The translations under genes and the position numbers were made by a program. Shown here in pieces: positions 55,297 to 64,000 of a stretch of 64,000 nucleotides of DNA; within the stretch, counting starts at the first letter, position 1, and the number at the start of each line of letters is the position of its first letter. The stretch lies in assembly GCA_023055425.1 (NCBI GenBank), contig JALGPY010000001.1:118215057-118279056 (forward strand), written 5' to 3'. The stretch comes from Linanthus parryae. Taxonomy: Eukaryota; Streptophyta; Magnoliopsida; Ericales; Polemoniaceae. The notes below the pieces were generated by a model. That model did no database searches and had not been told where the DNA came from. It was given only the letters and a program-made list of their open reading frames with translations.

Positions 55297-57144
55297 CTAT
55301 AATGTGCTTTGTGCGCGTGTTGCTCTACGCAATAGATCTTTGTAGACAACATTTCGAGTTGTGCAATTAAATTGAATGCCGTCAATTGGTTCCATTAACA
55401 CTTTAACTGCAGATCCTAACTTAGCTCTAGATAACGCATCATACAGCTGACCATGCGAGAATACAGGTTGTGGTAGGTAAACACCAACACGTTTCAGAGT
55501 TTCGCCTTGCGACTTGTTGATGGTCATAGCGAAGCATAGTCGTACTGGAAATTGTTTCCGCTCGAACTCTATGGGATAGTGGTCTGTTTGGGACGGTCTG
55601 AGCGGGATCCGAGGAATGAACACTGATTTTCTCTTATTTGGACCGACTGCGATCTCAGCATATATTACATTAGGTAACAACTCCTTGCAAATAAGTTTGA
55701 CACCATTTGACAATCCAGATGAAGGGTCAATGTTGCGTAGCAACATTAGTGGACAACCTGGCTTCACTTCTAAGTGGTGGGGTGGGAGCCCATTGGGAGT
55801 CAGTGTGTGCAGGAATTCCACTGGATGAGTCGACTGATTCTCTGGGAGAGATCGGTCGAAGCTATTATATGTATGAGATTGCCCCGGAAATCTACATAGC
55901 AGAATTTGATTGATTTGGTCTACGCAGTCATTCCGAGGAGTCAAAATTGCTCTTTCAGTAAGGTACCGCGGGTTCAGACAGTCAGATTGGAAATTGCAGT
56001 ATACAGAATTAATAAACAAGTCTATTGACGTGCTTTCATCAATGAATGGCACGGTCATCGATTGTGGCAAATCTATTGTCGCTTCATCAACATCTTGTAC
56101 ACTACCATTTCCAATCGAGAGGAGAAATTGGCAGAAGGTGGGATCATCAATAGCACGCATATTTTCTGTAAGATAAAGCAAATGCATACTGGCCCATAGA
56201 GGTGAGTCGACAATGCTGTTCGAGATACATTCCTCCTTACTGGCACGCACCGTCACAGGCAGCACCTGCCTGAAATTACCTCCAAAGACCACGACTTTGC
56301 CTCCAAATAGCGATTCATCAGAACATATATCGCGCAGCATACATTCAAAAGCCTCTATATTCTGCTTCTTCGCCATTGTAACCTCGTCCCATATAATAAC
56401 TTTGGCCTCACGAATAAGATGAGCAAGAGCTGTCTGTTTTCCAATATTGCAGGTATTCTTATTCGTAGTATCCAGGGGGAGCTTGAAGCGAGAGTGCGCA
56501 GTCCTTCCACCAGGCAAGTTTGAAGCTGCAATACTAGTGCTAGCAGTAGCCAGAGCAATCCCACCACGACTGCGGACATATGCCAGCAGAGCTCTGTAGA
56601 GAAAAGTTTTCCCAGTGCCACCCGGTCCGTCGACAAAAAAACACCCACTCTTCATTTCATTGATATGATTCGTGATTATTTTGTAAGCTGCTGATTGCTC
56701 ATTGTTTAGCTGGTCGATTGCGGCCATGTCTTCGGCCGGAATCGGTACTGCCAATTCCTCTTCAATTTCCCGATTCACTGAAGACATATCTTCAGTATGA
56801 CTAACTGGTAATGAAGTAATGAAATCAGTCAGTTGTCTCCCCATTGCTTCTAGAAATATATTCACTCCTTTAACAGTTCTAAATATAATTTGAGCTTCAC
56901 TGAATCTCCTCTCTTTCCGGAAATCTTCAGACAAATTCATATACATCCGATCCCACAGAGAGCGTGGGTTGCCTGGTTGGCAGTACACAAGGACAGTGGC
57001 AAATAGACGCCGCAATGTTTGAGGCATTTGAAAAGTCGCAGCTTCTTCCAAACAATCTTCGAGCGCTGTGTCTTTTTCCAACATACCGAGCTTCTCACAC
57101 GCCTCGCGGTATGATTCACATATGTGATTCCTGACTGTCCGCAA
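55297..57144 (-). CDS. Helitron RepHel, PIF1-like helicase part
   Basis: The open frame of about 615 residues unwinds DNA during Helitron rolling-circle transposition. It has Walker A GPGGTGKT, motif Ia TASTSIAASNLPGGRTAHS, Walker B VIIWDE, GGNFRQVLPV, LTENMRA and, near the end, LCFAMTINKSQGETL and GQLYDALSRA. These are in the order of PIF1/RRM3-type helicases. It is in the same frame as the Rep part and separated only by a TGA at 57154 (VRGAE-stop-YEQLRTV), where relatives have one continuous polyprotein. As annotated it would lack Rep. Confidence 0.92.
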   Translation of the reverse strand: MRTVRNHICESYREACEKLGMLEKDTALEDCLEEAATFQMPQTLRRLFATVLVYCQPGNPRSLWDRMYMNLSEDFRKERRFSEAQIIFRTVKGVNIFLEAMGRQLTDFITSLPVSHTEDMSSVNREIEEELAVPIPAEDMAAIDQLNNEQSAAYKIITNHINEMKSGCFFVDGPGGTGKTFLYRALLAYVRSRGGIALATASTSIAASNLPGGRTAHSRFKLPLDTTNKNTCNIGKQTALAHLIREAKVIIWDEVTMAKKQNIEAFECMLRDICSDESLFGGKVVVFGGNFRQVLPVTVRASKEECISNSIVDSPLWASMHLLYLTENMRAIDDPTFCQFLLSIGNGSVQDVDEATIDLPQSMTVPFIDESTSIDLFINSVYCNFQSDCLNPRYLTERAILTPRNDCVDQINQILLCRFPGQSHTYNSFDRSLPENQSTHPVEFLHTLTPNGLPPHHLEVKPGCPLMLLRNIDPSSGLSNGVKLICKELLPNVIYAEIAVGPNKRKSVFIPRIPLRPSQTDHYPIEFERKQFPVRLCFAMTINKSQGETLKRVGVYLPQPVFSHGQLYDALSRAKLGSAVKVLMEPIDGIQFNCTTRNVVYKDLLRRATRAQSTL

Positions 57145-57153
57145 CTGCTCGTA

Positions 57154-58628
57154 TCATTCAGCACCTCGGACATGAGTCAGTAATAATCGAAGGAAAAAGC
57201 GGTCTCCCTCTGAAGGATTAGCAGCAACAATACGTCCAATACTGTAGCCCTTTTTCCGAGGTTCCCAGCATAAATGTGTCTTATTCCACACATAATGTTG
57301 TGGAAATTCACTATACAACCAACGCTTTGCACTTTTATCACGCTTATTGGTTTCAAAATATTCCGTCAACATTGTCTTTGCATACTTCTTATCCGCGGCA
57401 ATGTACGGAAGCTTTGTGTATTTGTCGAAGGAAATAGATTGCATGCCAGGAAGGTGAAGTGGAAGTGCAGTTACAGAAGGATACATCTCGTTCAGTGGGA
57501 ACCTGAAAAGACGCCATGCAGCCTCCGGAGGCGAAATCCACCTGGCAGACTGAAAGGCTGCAATTTCATCAATACCAGTTGTTTGATTTGACACAAGTTG
57601 GAACGCAACTTTATCGTGCCCTTTGTAAATATACTTGTACAGATATTTAACTTCCTTGATTGTCGAGCAAATCTCGACATTTATGTGGCAGTCATATTTC
57701 GCCAGCAAGTACGGATTATAAGGCACGACCCATCTGTTATCAAGAGTGGCTCCTCGAACCTCAACAGTGCGGCCATTGCGCTGTCGGCGATAAATAGCAA
57801 ATGAATTATCACCTGTTCTTGTGGCGCTACAAAAATCCCGAGGATATCTGTTCTTGCACCCAGTCCGAGGCCGCATGCATACATTCTTCTTGTTGTGTTC
57901 ACCATAGGGACCGTGCTTCATATGCCTCACAACAGCATTGTAGAGATGAGGGTTGACTTTAGGATCAGGAATTTCAGCTGAGATATACCTGTCATACTCA
58001 TCAGGTTGCATCAATTTTGAAAACTTCTTCAGAATCAGAAGGAAATGCACATGTGGAAGACCACGTTTCTGATACTCAATCACATATGTATAAGCCGCAA
58101 TCGGGCCAAGAATTTCTCGATCGACCAAATTAAGTTTAAGCTCGACTATCTTGGCACGGAAAATTTGGGCTACTAAATCCGGTCGGTTGGACGCTTCCTC
58201 ATGAGGCAGGAGCTCATCTTGGATTTCGGACCACCTAGGATTGCAAGTCATCGTTACAAAGTAATCAGGCTTTCCAAACTGACGCACAAGTGCCATTGCA
58301 TCTTGGTAACGACGCTTCATATCCCGTGGTCCCCCAACAAATGAAGGCGGTAGAACAACATGACGACCAATGTTCTCAGGATTCGTCTCTCCTGCATCCA
58401 GACTATCAAGTATACCTCGATAAAGTTCTGCGCGGATTTCATCCTGGTTGAAGCGCACATAATCAAGTCGACTTGTTTCTAATTTGATGTACATGTCAAC
58501 AATGTATTGTTGAAGCAGACGACCGAAAAATAAAATCGATGAATGCCGGATGCTTCGAATTTGCAACCGGTAGCAGTAGTACTGGCGGCAGGTCACAGTT
58601 GGAATCTCCGACTCTGCGTCCTCTTTAC
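57154..58628 (-). pseudogene. Helitron RepHel, HUH Rep endonuclease part (second exon)
   Basis: This exon begins at 58628 after an intron (58629-58722). It holds the Helitron_like_N region (TCRQYYCYRLQIR, IRHSSILFFGRLLQQYIVDMY, PDYFVTMTCNPRW) and the rolling-circle initiator. The HUH metal-binding motif is in RGLPHVHFLLIL, and the catalytic tyrosine pair is in KYLYKYIYKGHD. Cys/His-rich sequence (CMRPRTGCKNRYPRDFC) matches the family. The frame ends at TGA 57154, one codon after HVRGAE, where Ser is expected. The active-site residues are intact, so the stop is the main lesion here. Confidence 0.9.
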
Positions 58629-58722
58629 CTGCATCAAGCAAATTAACAGTTAGAACATCTTGTAAATATGTCCGCAAAGTAGAAAAGATTGTGTGATTGA
58701 AGAACATTGAGCATGTGCAAAC
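58629..58722 (-). other. Intron in RepHel (94 bp)
   Basis: The minus strand reads CGTTCAG|GTTTGCACATG at the donor and TTGATGCAG|GTAAAGAGG at the acceptor. Joining them shifts frame 2 to frame 1 with correct phase (RRRS-G-KEDAESE) and restores the alignment to RepHel. Without splicing the frame continues into a less conserved stretch. Confidence 0.7.
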
Positions 58723-60997
58723 CTGAACGTCGCCTCTTTCCCTTCGACCCTTTCGCAGCATTATTCTTAGCAGGTTTCTTCTGGATACCAGTATGCCAAC
58801 CAGGCTGACCATAAGGGAACATAATTGGGTACTGTAGTGGATCATAGCACCCCAGGTGGTACTTGATTGGTTCTGTCCCCCCCCCCCTTCTTTCGCTGCA
58901 CCAAGATATCACGCGAGTACTTGCCTGCACGGTATTCATCATCTATCCAAATGACGGCAACCTGGTCTGAAGTAGGCATGTTATGGGTTCTCTGATCCAA
59001 TCCAGGATCACAGCGAATACGTACATCACAGTCCATGAGATCAGGGGTCTCAGACATTGACTGGAATTTTTCATTGTAAGGATTTGATTTCAGGATGTCG
59101 GTCAGACAAGCTATAATGGACGGATCAACATTGCTGAAAATCTGAGACCGACAATGTAACTGATAAGCAGGATCGTAAAAATATAACTGCAGATATCTAG
59201 GTGTCTCCTCACCGGGGTCTAGGTTATTGATGTAATGATATATTTGACCCTGAACCCTGAATGTGTAAATTCCTTTGCCATTTTTGAGGATTTCACGATC
59301 ATTCTTCACGCCCATAGATGTGAAAGAAAACAAACTGTTGTATGCACGTATCGAAGTTCTGAATTCCTGACTTGTTGCATTATCTGACAGTAGCAACGCA
59401 GCTAGTGTATCAGGAATTTCATGTGCAGCAAGAACAACTCGGCCTGAACTGCAGCAAAATCCATCTGGTTCGTATGCAAAGAGTTTTGCCTGGCAATGAG
59501 GACATATCCTTGGCTGAGGTAGCCGGCTGGGTTCAGTGGGTGGAGGAGGGGGATCACGTTGCCACCTCTTTGTACGCTTCTTCTCTGTAAGACAGACACA
59601 TTCAAAATAATCATCAATTCCAAGGAAAGAGAACGGGCAGAATATCATGACGTCAACAGGAGTACAATACTCACTCGACGGTTTAGCGCCAGTCGAAGTA
59701 CCGGGAGAGCGCTTGCTGGACTCACCTACCAATGAGCTTGATGCACCACCATCACCAATAGGCTCTGCTGATAGGGGAATGTCAGCTGATAACTGAGCTG
59801 CAGTGTATTCAAATAGAGGGGATACAGTCGGGGCATGCACTGGGGGAGAAAACGGAGCAGTCATAAACGTAGAAGGAGCGAATGCCAGTGCATGATTGCG
59901 CTGACCATTGTACACATCCAGAGCAGTGACACAGAAGCCTTGTCGCACAACAATCTGCGAAGACATAGAATCTGGCGTTAACTGTGCAGGCACTGTGGAG
60001 GAAGGCGCTGCAGTACCGACTCCATTTGGTGAGCCCGCAGTACAATCTTTGGCCGATAGACATGCAATACCACGTTTCCGTAATCTCTGAGATGAAACTT
60101 TCCCCGCTCCGCTGCGCTCACGTTGCACATCAGACATAGGCCGGGACACAACAGCTTTTTTTTATCTGTGCATTTTCGAGTGTTGCTTTGACTGACACTG
60201 CTTCTCTTTCCACAGACTGGAGAAGCAACTGAAGCAACCTTTGAAGGTCTCCCCCTCTTCCTACGACTTCCTCGGCTTGCCACTGTACGCACTTCCTCGT
60301 CTGGATTAGCAAGACCACAGCCTACCTCTTCTCCATCACGAACAGCAGCTTTGGGAGACTGTCCTTCTTCACTATGTACCCCTCCACCACCGCCTACAAG
60401 CAACAAAGTTCCAATAACAGCGCCATGTGAGTGCAATTGATGCCCGGTCCCATTCCCTACAGGAACATCGACAACCTCCTTTGTTTCAGTCACAGGAGAC
60501 ATATCAACATCAGTCGGTGAACCTTCCACAGGGCAGCTGTGTTGGCCGAGTCTTTCAGCGGGAGAGAAATCAACTTGTTCTCTGAAAAATTGATTCCGGA
60601 CAACTCCAGAAATATCCAATGTGTTTGAATCAATGCCTCCCTGAGGTCCTCTTCCATTGCCATCAATGACCAGGTGTGAAGTTGCACAACCTGCATTTCT
60701 ACGAGGCCTGCCTCTTCGACCGCGTCCGGGAACAACTCCAGCTGTACGCGCTGAGTTGGCATTAGCACCGATGACTGAATGTAAAAATTCTCCATCCGAT
60801 TTCCCTCCTATAACATTTGCAAGTCCTGAACAATCCACAACATCAATTCCGGCCAATCCAGCATTTACTGCTTCCGAAGAAGTAAATTGTGAACCACAGG
60901 GATGCACAATGTCAACCGATGATTTTTCACGAACGATGTCGGCGACTTCTTCTGTCTCAATCACAGGAGATGCACCATGAGCAGTGGATGAATCTTC
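58723..60997 (-). pseudogene. Helitron RepHel N-terminal region, frameshifted, cut by copia E4
   Basis: Conserved pieces include RICPHCQAKLFAYEP (CxxC zinc block), YNSLFSFTSMGVKND, GIYTFRVQGQIYHYINNL, LQLYFYDP and HLGCYDPLQYPIMFPYG, all typical N-terminal Helitron polyprotein blocks. Upstream is a low-complexity region with two AT-hook-like motifs (GRGRRGRPRR, RRKRGRPSK). The frame changes at a ten-base C run (58876-58885; RKKGGG to TEPIKYH) and at an eight-base T run (60157-60164). A possible in-frame intron (59585-59674) has good splice ends. The start codon is unknown because E4 replaces everything beyond 60997. Confidence 0.82.
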
Positions 60998-62429
60998 TAT
61001 AGGGTTTTGATTCATGGATCGCGCAAACGGAAGCATAATCAAACATAAACCATGCAAAACCCTCCAAGGATCACAAGTCTAGATGCATAACGATAGTAAA
61101 GGTAAGAAATCATAAACACACCTTTGGGTTCTCCTTGATGACTTCAAACGCGAATAATGTCACGTTCTCTATAGTTGATCCACGCCTAGAGTTGATCCTA
61201 GATCTCCCAAACTCCTTGGTGCTAGCCCGGATTAGGAATAGGAAGAACGAATCACGCAAAACGAGACAAAAAGGGGGGTTTCGCCCCTTTTTGGCCGACG
61301 GGGTGAGGGCGGCGGGAAGGGGGTCGGTTCGGCCTCCTTGTTGCTTGCTCTCTCTCCTTTTGTTCTCTCCCACTCTTGTTATGTTCACTAATGAGCATAA
61401 GTTATGAGGAAGGAAGGAAGGAGGGTCCTTTATATAGTCCAACAACTCCTTGTTAACTACCTAAAGGACTTATTCTAGTCCAACTAGAATTCAATTTAGT
61501 CCCTTCCTTGCAAATTAGTCCCTACTAAGTTTGCAAGGGTTTGCAAAGTGATCCTTCTAATTAATTAATCCAATTAATTAATTCCCAAATCTAGTTCAAC
61601 TCTATATAGCGTGTGACCCCATAGGTTCTATCTAGTTGGTAGCAACTATTTGCTAATATGGAGCGGTTTCTAGCAAAACATCCATTCTAGCCAACTAATA
61701 GAATAGTCATCTTGACAACCTTTGTACAAGTAATTGTCTCATCCCTTTGCCTCCATATCCGGATTGGACACGAGACATACAAGTCACACTCGTATATCCA
61801 ATCCATAGTTTCTCGATCCATGGGAATAGCCTTATTCGTGCAAATAACATCAATATCCTATATTGATTCATTTGAGTCTGGCCAGACATTCTATAAGCAC
61901 TATCCCTCGAGTGGCCTTGGATATTTGCTCCCGTTATGTGGGAGGGGAAAATCCTCTCTACGTCCACTACGATCTCTAAGCTTGCTTCTCATTGCATCCA
62001 GTACACGCCTTTATAACTACCCAGTCACGGTGTAGCGTTTAACGCTACCAAGATCACAATGATCCACAACTAGAATATGTAGTGACTTCAAGTCTAAGGA
62101 TGAAAATACCATTGCACCACGAGAAGCGCTTGTGACTTAACATAACATGTATGTAGCCTTCTCGGAGATGGGTCAATCCAGTGCAACATTCCGTAATGCA
62201 CACCTATGTGTTGGATCGTGATATCTCCATATCAATCCAACCCCATACTAGTCTATAGATGATTGTCCCATTTAATCATTATACTTGACTAGGGATATTT
62301 AAGATAAACAACACAATTGTAAATCTAAGGACTTCATTATATTAAATATCCAATAAATAATAAATGAATTTTCTAGCCATGTACAAATTCATACTAAACT
62401 AGATTGCCTCTAGGGAATCTATTCCAACA
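60998..62429 (-). repeat. E4 3' LTR (1432 bp)
   Basis: On the minus strand it begins TGTTGGAATAGATTCCC and ends ATCAAAACCCTATA, where F1 has ACCCTACA; the terminal CA has become TA. It matches F1 throughout. A TATA motif (minus CTATATAAAGG) lies at 61428-61438, with GAG-rich leader sequence downstream. The apparent ORF start at 61057 of the RepHel upstream frame lies inside this LTR and is not native. Confidence 0.88.
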
Positions 62430-62443
62430 GTCTCCCACTTGCA

Positions 62444-64000
62444 CTAGAGCCAATCTGGCGCATCTCGTATGCCCATACTCCTAGTGTGCCCTTCATGCTT
62501 CCACTGCGTGAGAGGCTTTGTAAGCGGGTCTGACAGATTATCATCTGTAGGAATCTTGCATATCCGAACGTCTCCTCTATCGATAATATCTCGAATCAGA
62601 TGAAACTTCCTGAGCACGTGTTTGGACTTCTGGTGCGATCTGGGTTCCTTTGATTGCGCGATCGCCCCAGTGTTGTCACAGAACAACTCCACTGGATCCG
62701 CAATGCTAGGGACCACACCAAGTTCAGAAACAAACTTTCTGATCCAAACAGCCTCCTTTGCTGCGCCATTTGCAGCAATGTACTCAGCCTCTGTTGTAGA
62801 ATCAGCTACCGTCTCTTGCTTGGAACTCTTCCAGCTCACCGCTGCTCCATTCAGGCAAAACACATATCTCGATTGTGATCTAAAGTCATCTCTGTCAGTT
62901 TGGAAGCTTGCATCAGTGTAACCCCTTATACGCAACTCTTCCTCACCGCCAAATATCAAGAAGGCATCCTTAGTTCTTCTCAAGTACTTTAGGATGTTCT
63001 TGACAGCAATCCAGTGACTCTCACCCGGATTGGATTGGTATCTGCTTGTCATACTCAAGGCATATGACACATCTGGTCTAGTACATAACATGGCGTACAT
63101 GATAGATCCTATGGCCGAGGCATAGGGAATCCTACTCATGCGTTCCTTCTCAATCTCATTGGAGGGACAACCACTCTTCGAAAGAGTGACTCCATGTGAC
63201 ATGGGCAAGAATCCCTTCTTGGAATCTTGCATGTTGAACCGTTTCAACACCTTGTCAATATATGTACTTTGACTTAGGCCTAGCAACCTCTTAGATCTAT
63301 CTCTATAGATCTTTATACCGAGTATATAGGCTGCTTCCCCTAAGTCCTTCATTGAAAAACACTTTCCTAGCCAATCTTTCACAGATTGCAGCATGGGAAT
63401 GTCGTTTCCAATGAGTAGTATGTCATCCACATACAAGACCAGAAAAGCTACAGAGCTCCCACTAACCTTCTTGTAGACACAAGACTCATCTTCGTTTCTG
63501 ATGAAGCCAAACTCTTTGACCACTTCATCAAAACGTCGATTCCAACTCCTAGAAGCTTGCTTCAATCCATAAATGGATCGTTGCAGCTTACAGACTTTGT
63601 TGGCTTGCTTTGGATCCTCAAAACCCTCCGGCTGTATCATATACACATCCTCGAGGAGATTCCCATAAAGGAATGTTGTTTTGACATCCATCTGCCAAAT
63701 CTCATAGTCGTAGTATGCTGCAATTGCAAGTAGGATTGGGATGGATTTGGTCATAGCGACTGGTGAAAAGGTTTCATCATAGTCAATACCATGAATCTGT
63801 CTGAATCCTTTAGCCACCAATCGGCCCTTATAGGTAATCACATTACCATCCATGTCGATCTTCTTCTTGAAGACCCACTTGCACCCTATGGGCCGCGCCC
63901 CATGGGGTGGTTCCACCAAAGTCCATACTTTGTTGGTATACATGGATTCCATCTCGGATCTCATGGCTTCCAGCCACTTCTGAGAGTTTGGGCCACTCAT
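62444..64000 (-). CDS. pol: E4 pol: copia reverse transcriptase and RNase H, partial at 5' end
   Basis: The frame is open for 518 residues, from the window edge to the stop at 62444, four bases beyond the polypurine tract. RT blocks are CKWVFKKKIDMDGNV, RLVAKGFRQIHGIDYDETFS, VYMIQPEGFEDP, SIYGLKQASRSWN and the catalytic VLYVDDILLIGND. RNase H blocks are GYTDASFQTDRDD, STTEAEYIAANGAAKEAVW and PTDDNLSDPLTKPL. QMDVKTTFLYGNL is intact apart from A to T in the usual DVKTAFL. There are no stops or frameshifts. The first residue (Met at 64000) is an internal codon, not the protein start; integrase, protease and gag lie outside. Confidence 0.93.
   Translation of the reverse strand: MSGPNSQKWLEAMRSEMESMYTNKVWTLVEPPHGARPIGCKWVFKKKIDMDGNVITYKGRLVAKGFRQIHGIDYDETFSPVAMTKSIPILLAIAAYYDYEIWQMDVKTTFLYGNLLEDVYMIQPEGFEDPKQANKVCKLQRSIYGLKQASRSWNRRFDEVVKEFGFIRNEDESCVYKKVSGSSVAFLVLYVDDILLIGNDIPMLQSVKDWLGKCFSMKDLGEAAYILGIKIYRDRSKRLLGLSQSTYIDKVLKRFNMQDSKKGFLPMSHGVTLSKSGCPSNEIEKERMSRIPYASAIGSIMYAMLCTRPDVSYALSMTSRYQSNPGESHWIAVKNILKYLRRTKDAFLIFGGEEELRIRGYTDASFQTDRDDFRSQSRYVFCLNGAAVSWKSSKQETVADSTTEAEYIAANGAAKEAVWIRKFVSELGVVPSIADPVELFCDNTGAIAQSKEPRSHQKSKHVLRKFHLIRDIIDRGDVRICKIPTDDNLSDPLTKPLTQWKHEGHTRSMGIRDAPDWL

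Larger units (their letters stand above)
39500..60997 (-). mobile_element. Large Helitron, at least 21.5 kb, 3' end in copia E3, carrying extra genes
   Basis: The 3' end on the minus strand has an 8-bp perfect stem (CCGCGCGC-AAC-GCGCGCGG, 39511-39529), a 7-base spacer and the terminal CTAG (39500-39503), followed by a target T. This is the canonical plant Helitron end. The same strand encodes RepHel and RPA. Gene content between them runs on without another Helitron terminus that I could find: RNase H-like, coiled coil, B3, RPA remnant, RNase H-like. The 5' end (A|TC) is not visible, because copia E4 interrupts the RepHel N-terminal region at 60998 and continues past the window. Smaller nested elements inside cannot be excluded. 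Confidence 0.82.
60998..64000 (-). mobile_element. E4: Ty1/copia element, 3' part (3' LTR, RNase H, RT), well preserved
   Basis: The 3' LTR (60998-62429) is followed by a polypurine tract (minus AAGTGGGAGAC, 62430-62440) and an open pol frame running to the window edge. It interrupts the RepHel N-terminal region; the five bases at the junction are TCTTC (60993-60997) and should recur beyond its 5' LTR. The LTR family is the same as solo LTR F1 at 12870-16897. The intact RT/RNase H frame suggests a recent insertion. Confidence 0.9.

Noticed and set aside
59978..61057. Full 359-residue ORF starting at 61057 as a separate gene
   Set aside because: Its first ~20 codons lie in the E4 LTR and its 3' part is the wrong frame of RepHel after the T8 run. 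It is part of the RepHel N-terminal region.

Overview
The window is repeat-dominated nuclear DNA from a flowering plant, probably a eudicot (species not determinable here). Plant hallmarks are a Tat-lineage Ty3/gypsy element with two RNase H domains, an antisense plant-mobile-domain (PMD) gene inside a relative of it, a Helitron that encodes RPA, a B3-domain gene, and Ty1/copia elements at several stages of decay. I see no ordinary host gene outside mobile DNA and no rRNA, tRNA or CRISPR.

Layout. 1-6246: minus-strand Tat element E1 with 5' LTR, gag-protease and pol, cut by the window edge. 6247-12117: AT-rich DNA with local repeats and two fold-back elements, one flanked by a perfect 9-bp target duplication. 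12118-21640: one decayed plus-strand copia element split twice, by a copia solo LTR (12870-16897) that itself carries a gypsy-like solo LTR (13682-16274), and by a second LTR-like insertion (17262-19660). Target duplications were found for all three. 21641-24316: no gene; includes a cytosine-poor kilobase. 24317-35436: element E2, a Tat relative with both LTRs, whose pol has been deleted in frame from just after protease to the integrase tail, but which keeps a multi-exon antisense PMD gene and a tandem-repeat 3' region. 36659-39499: the 3' half of a minus-strand copia element E3.

39500-60997: the inside of a large Helitron, at least 21.5 kb, whose 3' end (8-bp stem hairpin plus CTAG) sits inside the E3 integrase frame. 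Reading on the minus strand it carries RepHel (HUH Rep plus PIF1-type helicase), an 8-exon RPA1-like gene, an RNase H-like gene, a small coiled-coil ORF, an intact 3-exon two-domain B3 gene, a second RPA remnant and a second RNase H-like gene; one basic ORF lies on the plus strand. 60998-64000: the 3' LTR and RT/RNase H region of a well-preserved copia element E4, inserted in the N-terminal part of RepHel.

How it fits together. RepHel and RPA are the known replication kit of plant Helitrons. The B3 protein and the two RNase H-like proteins are extra cargo, and the repeated RPA/RNase H pairing suggests an internal duplication. E1 and E2 look like a possible autonomous/non-autonomous pair sharing LTR ends and primer-binding site. 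Splice sites, frames and target duplications were worked out by hand from the sequence; family names rest on recognisable motifs, not on searches.
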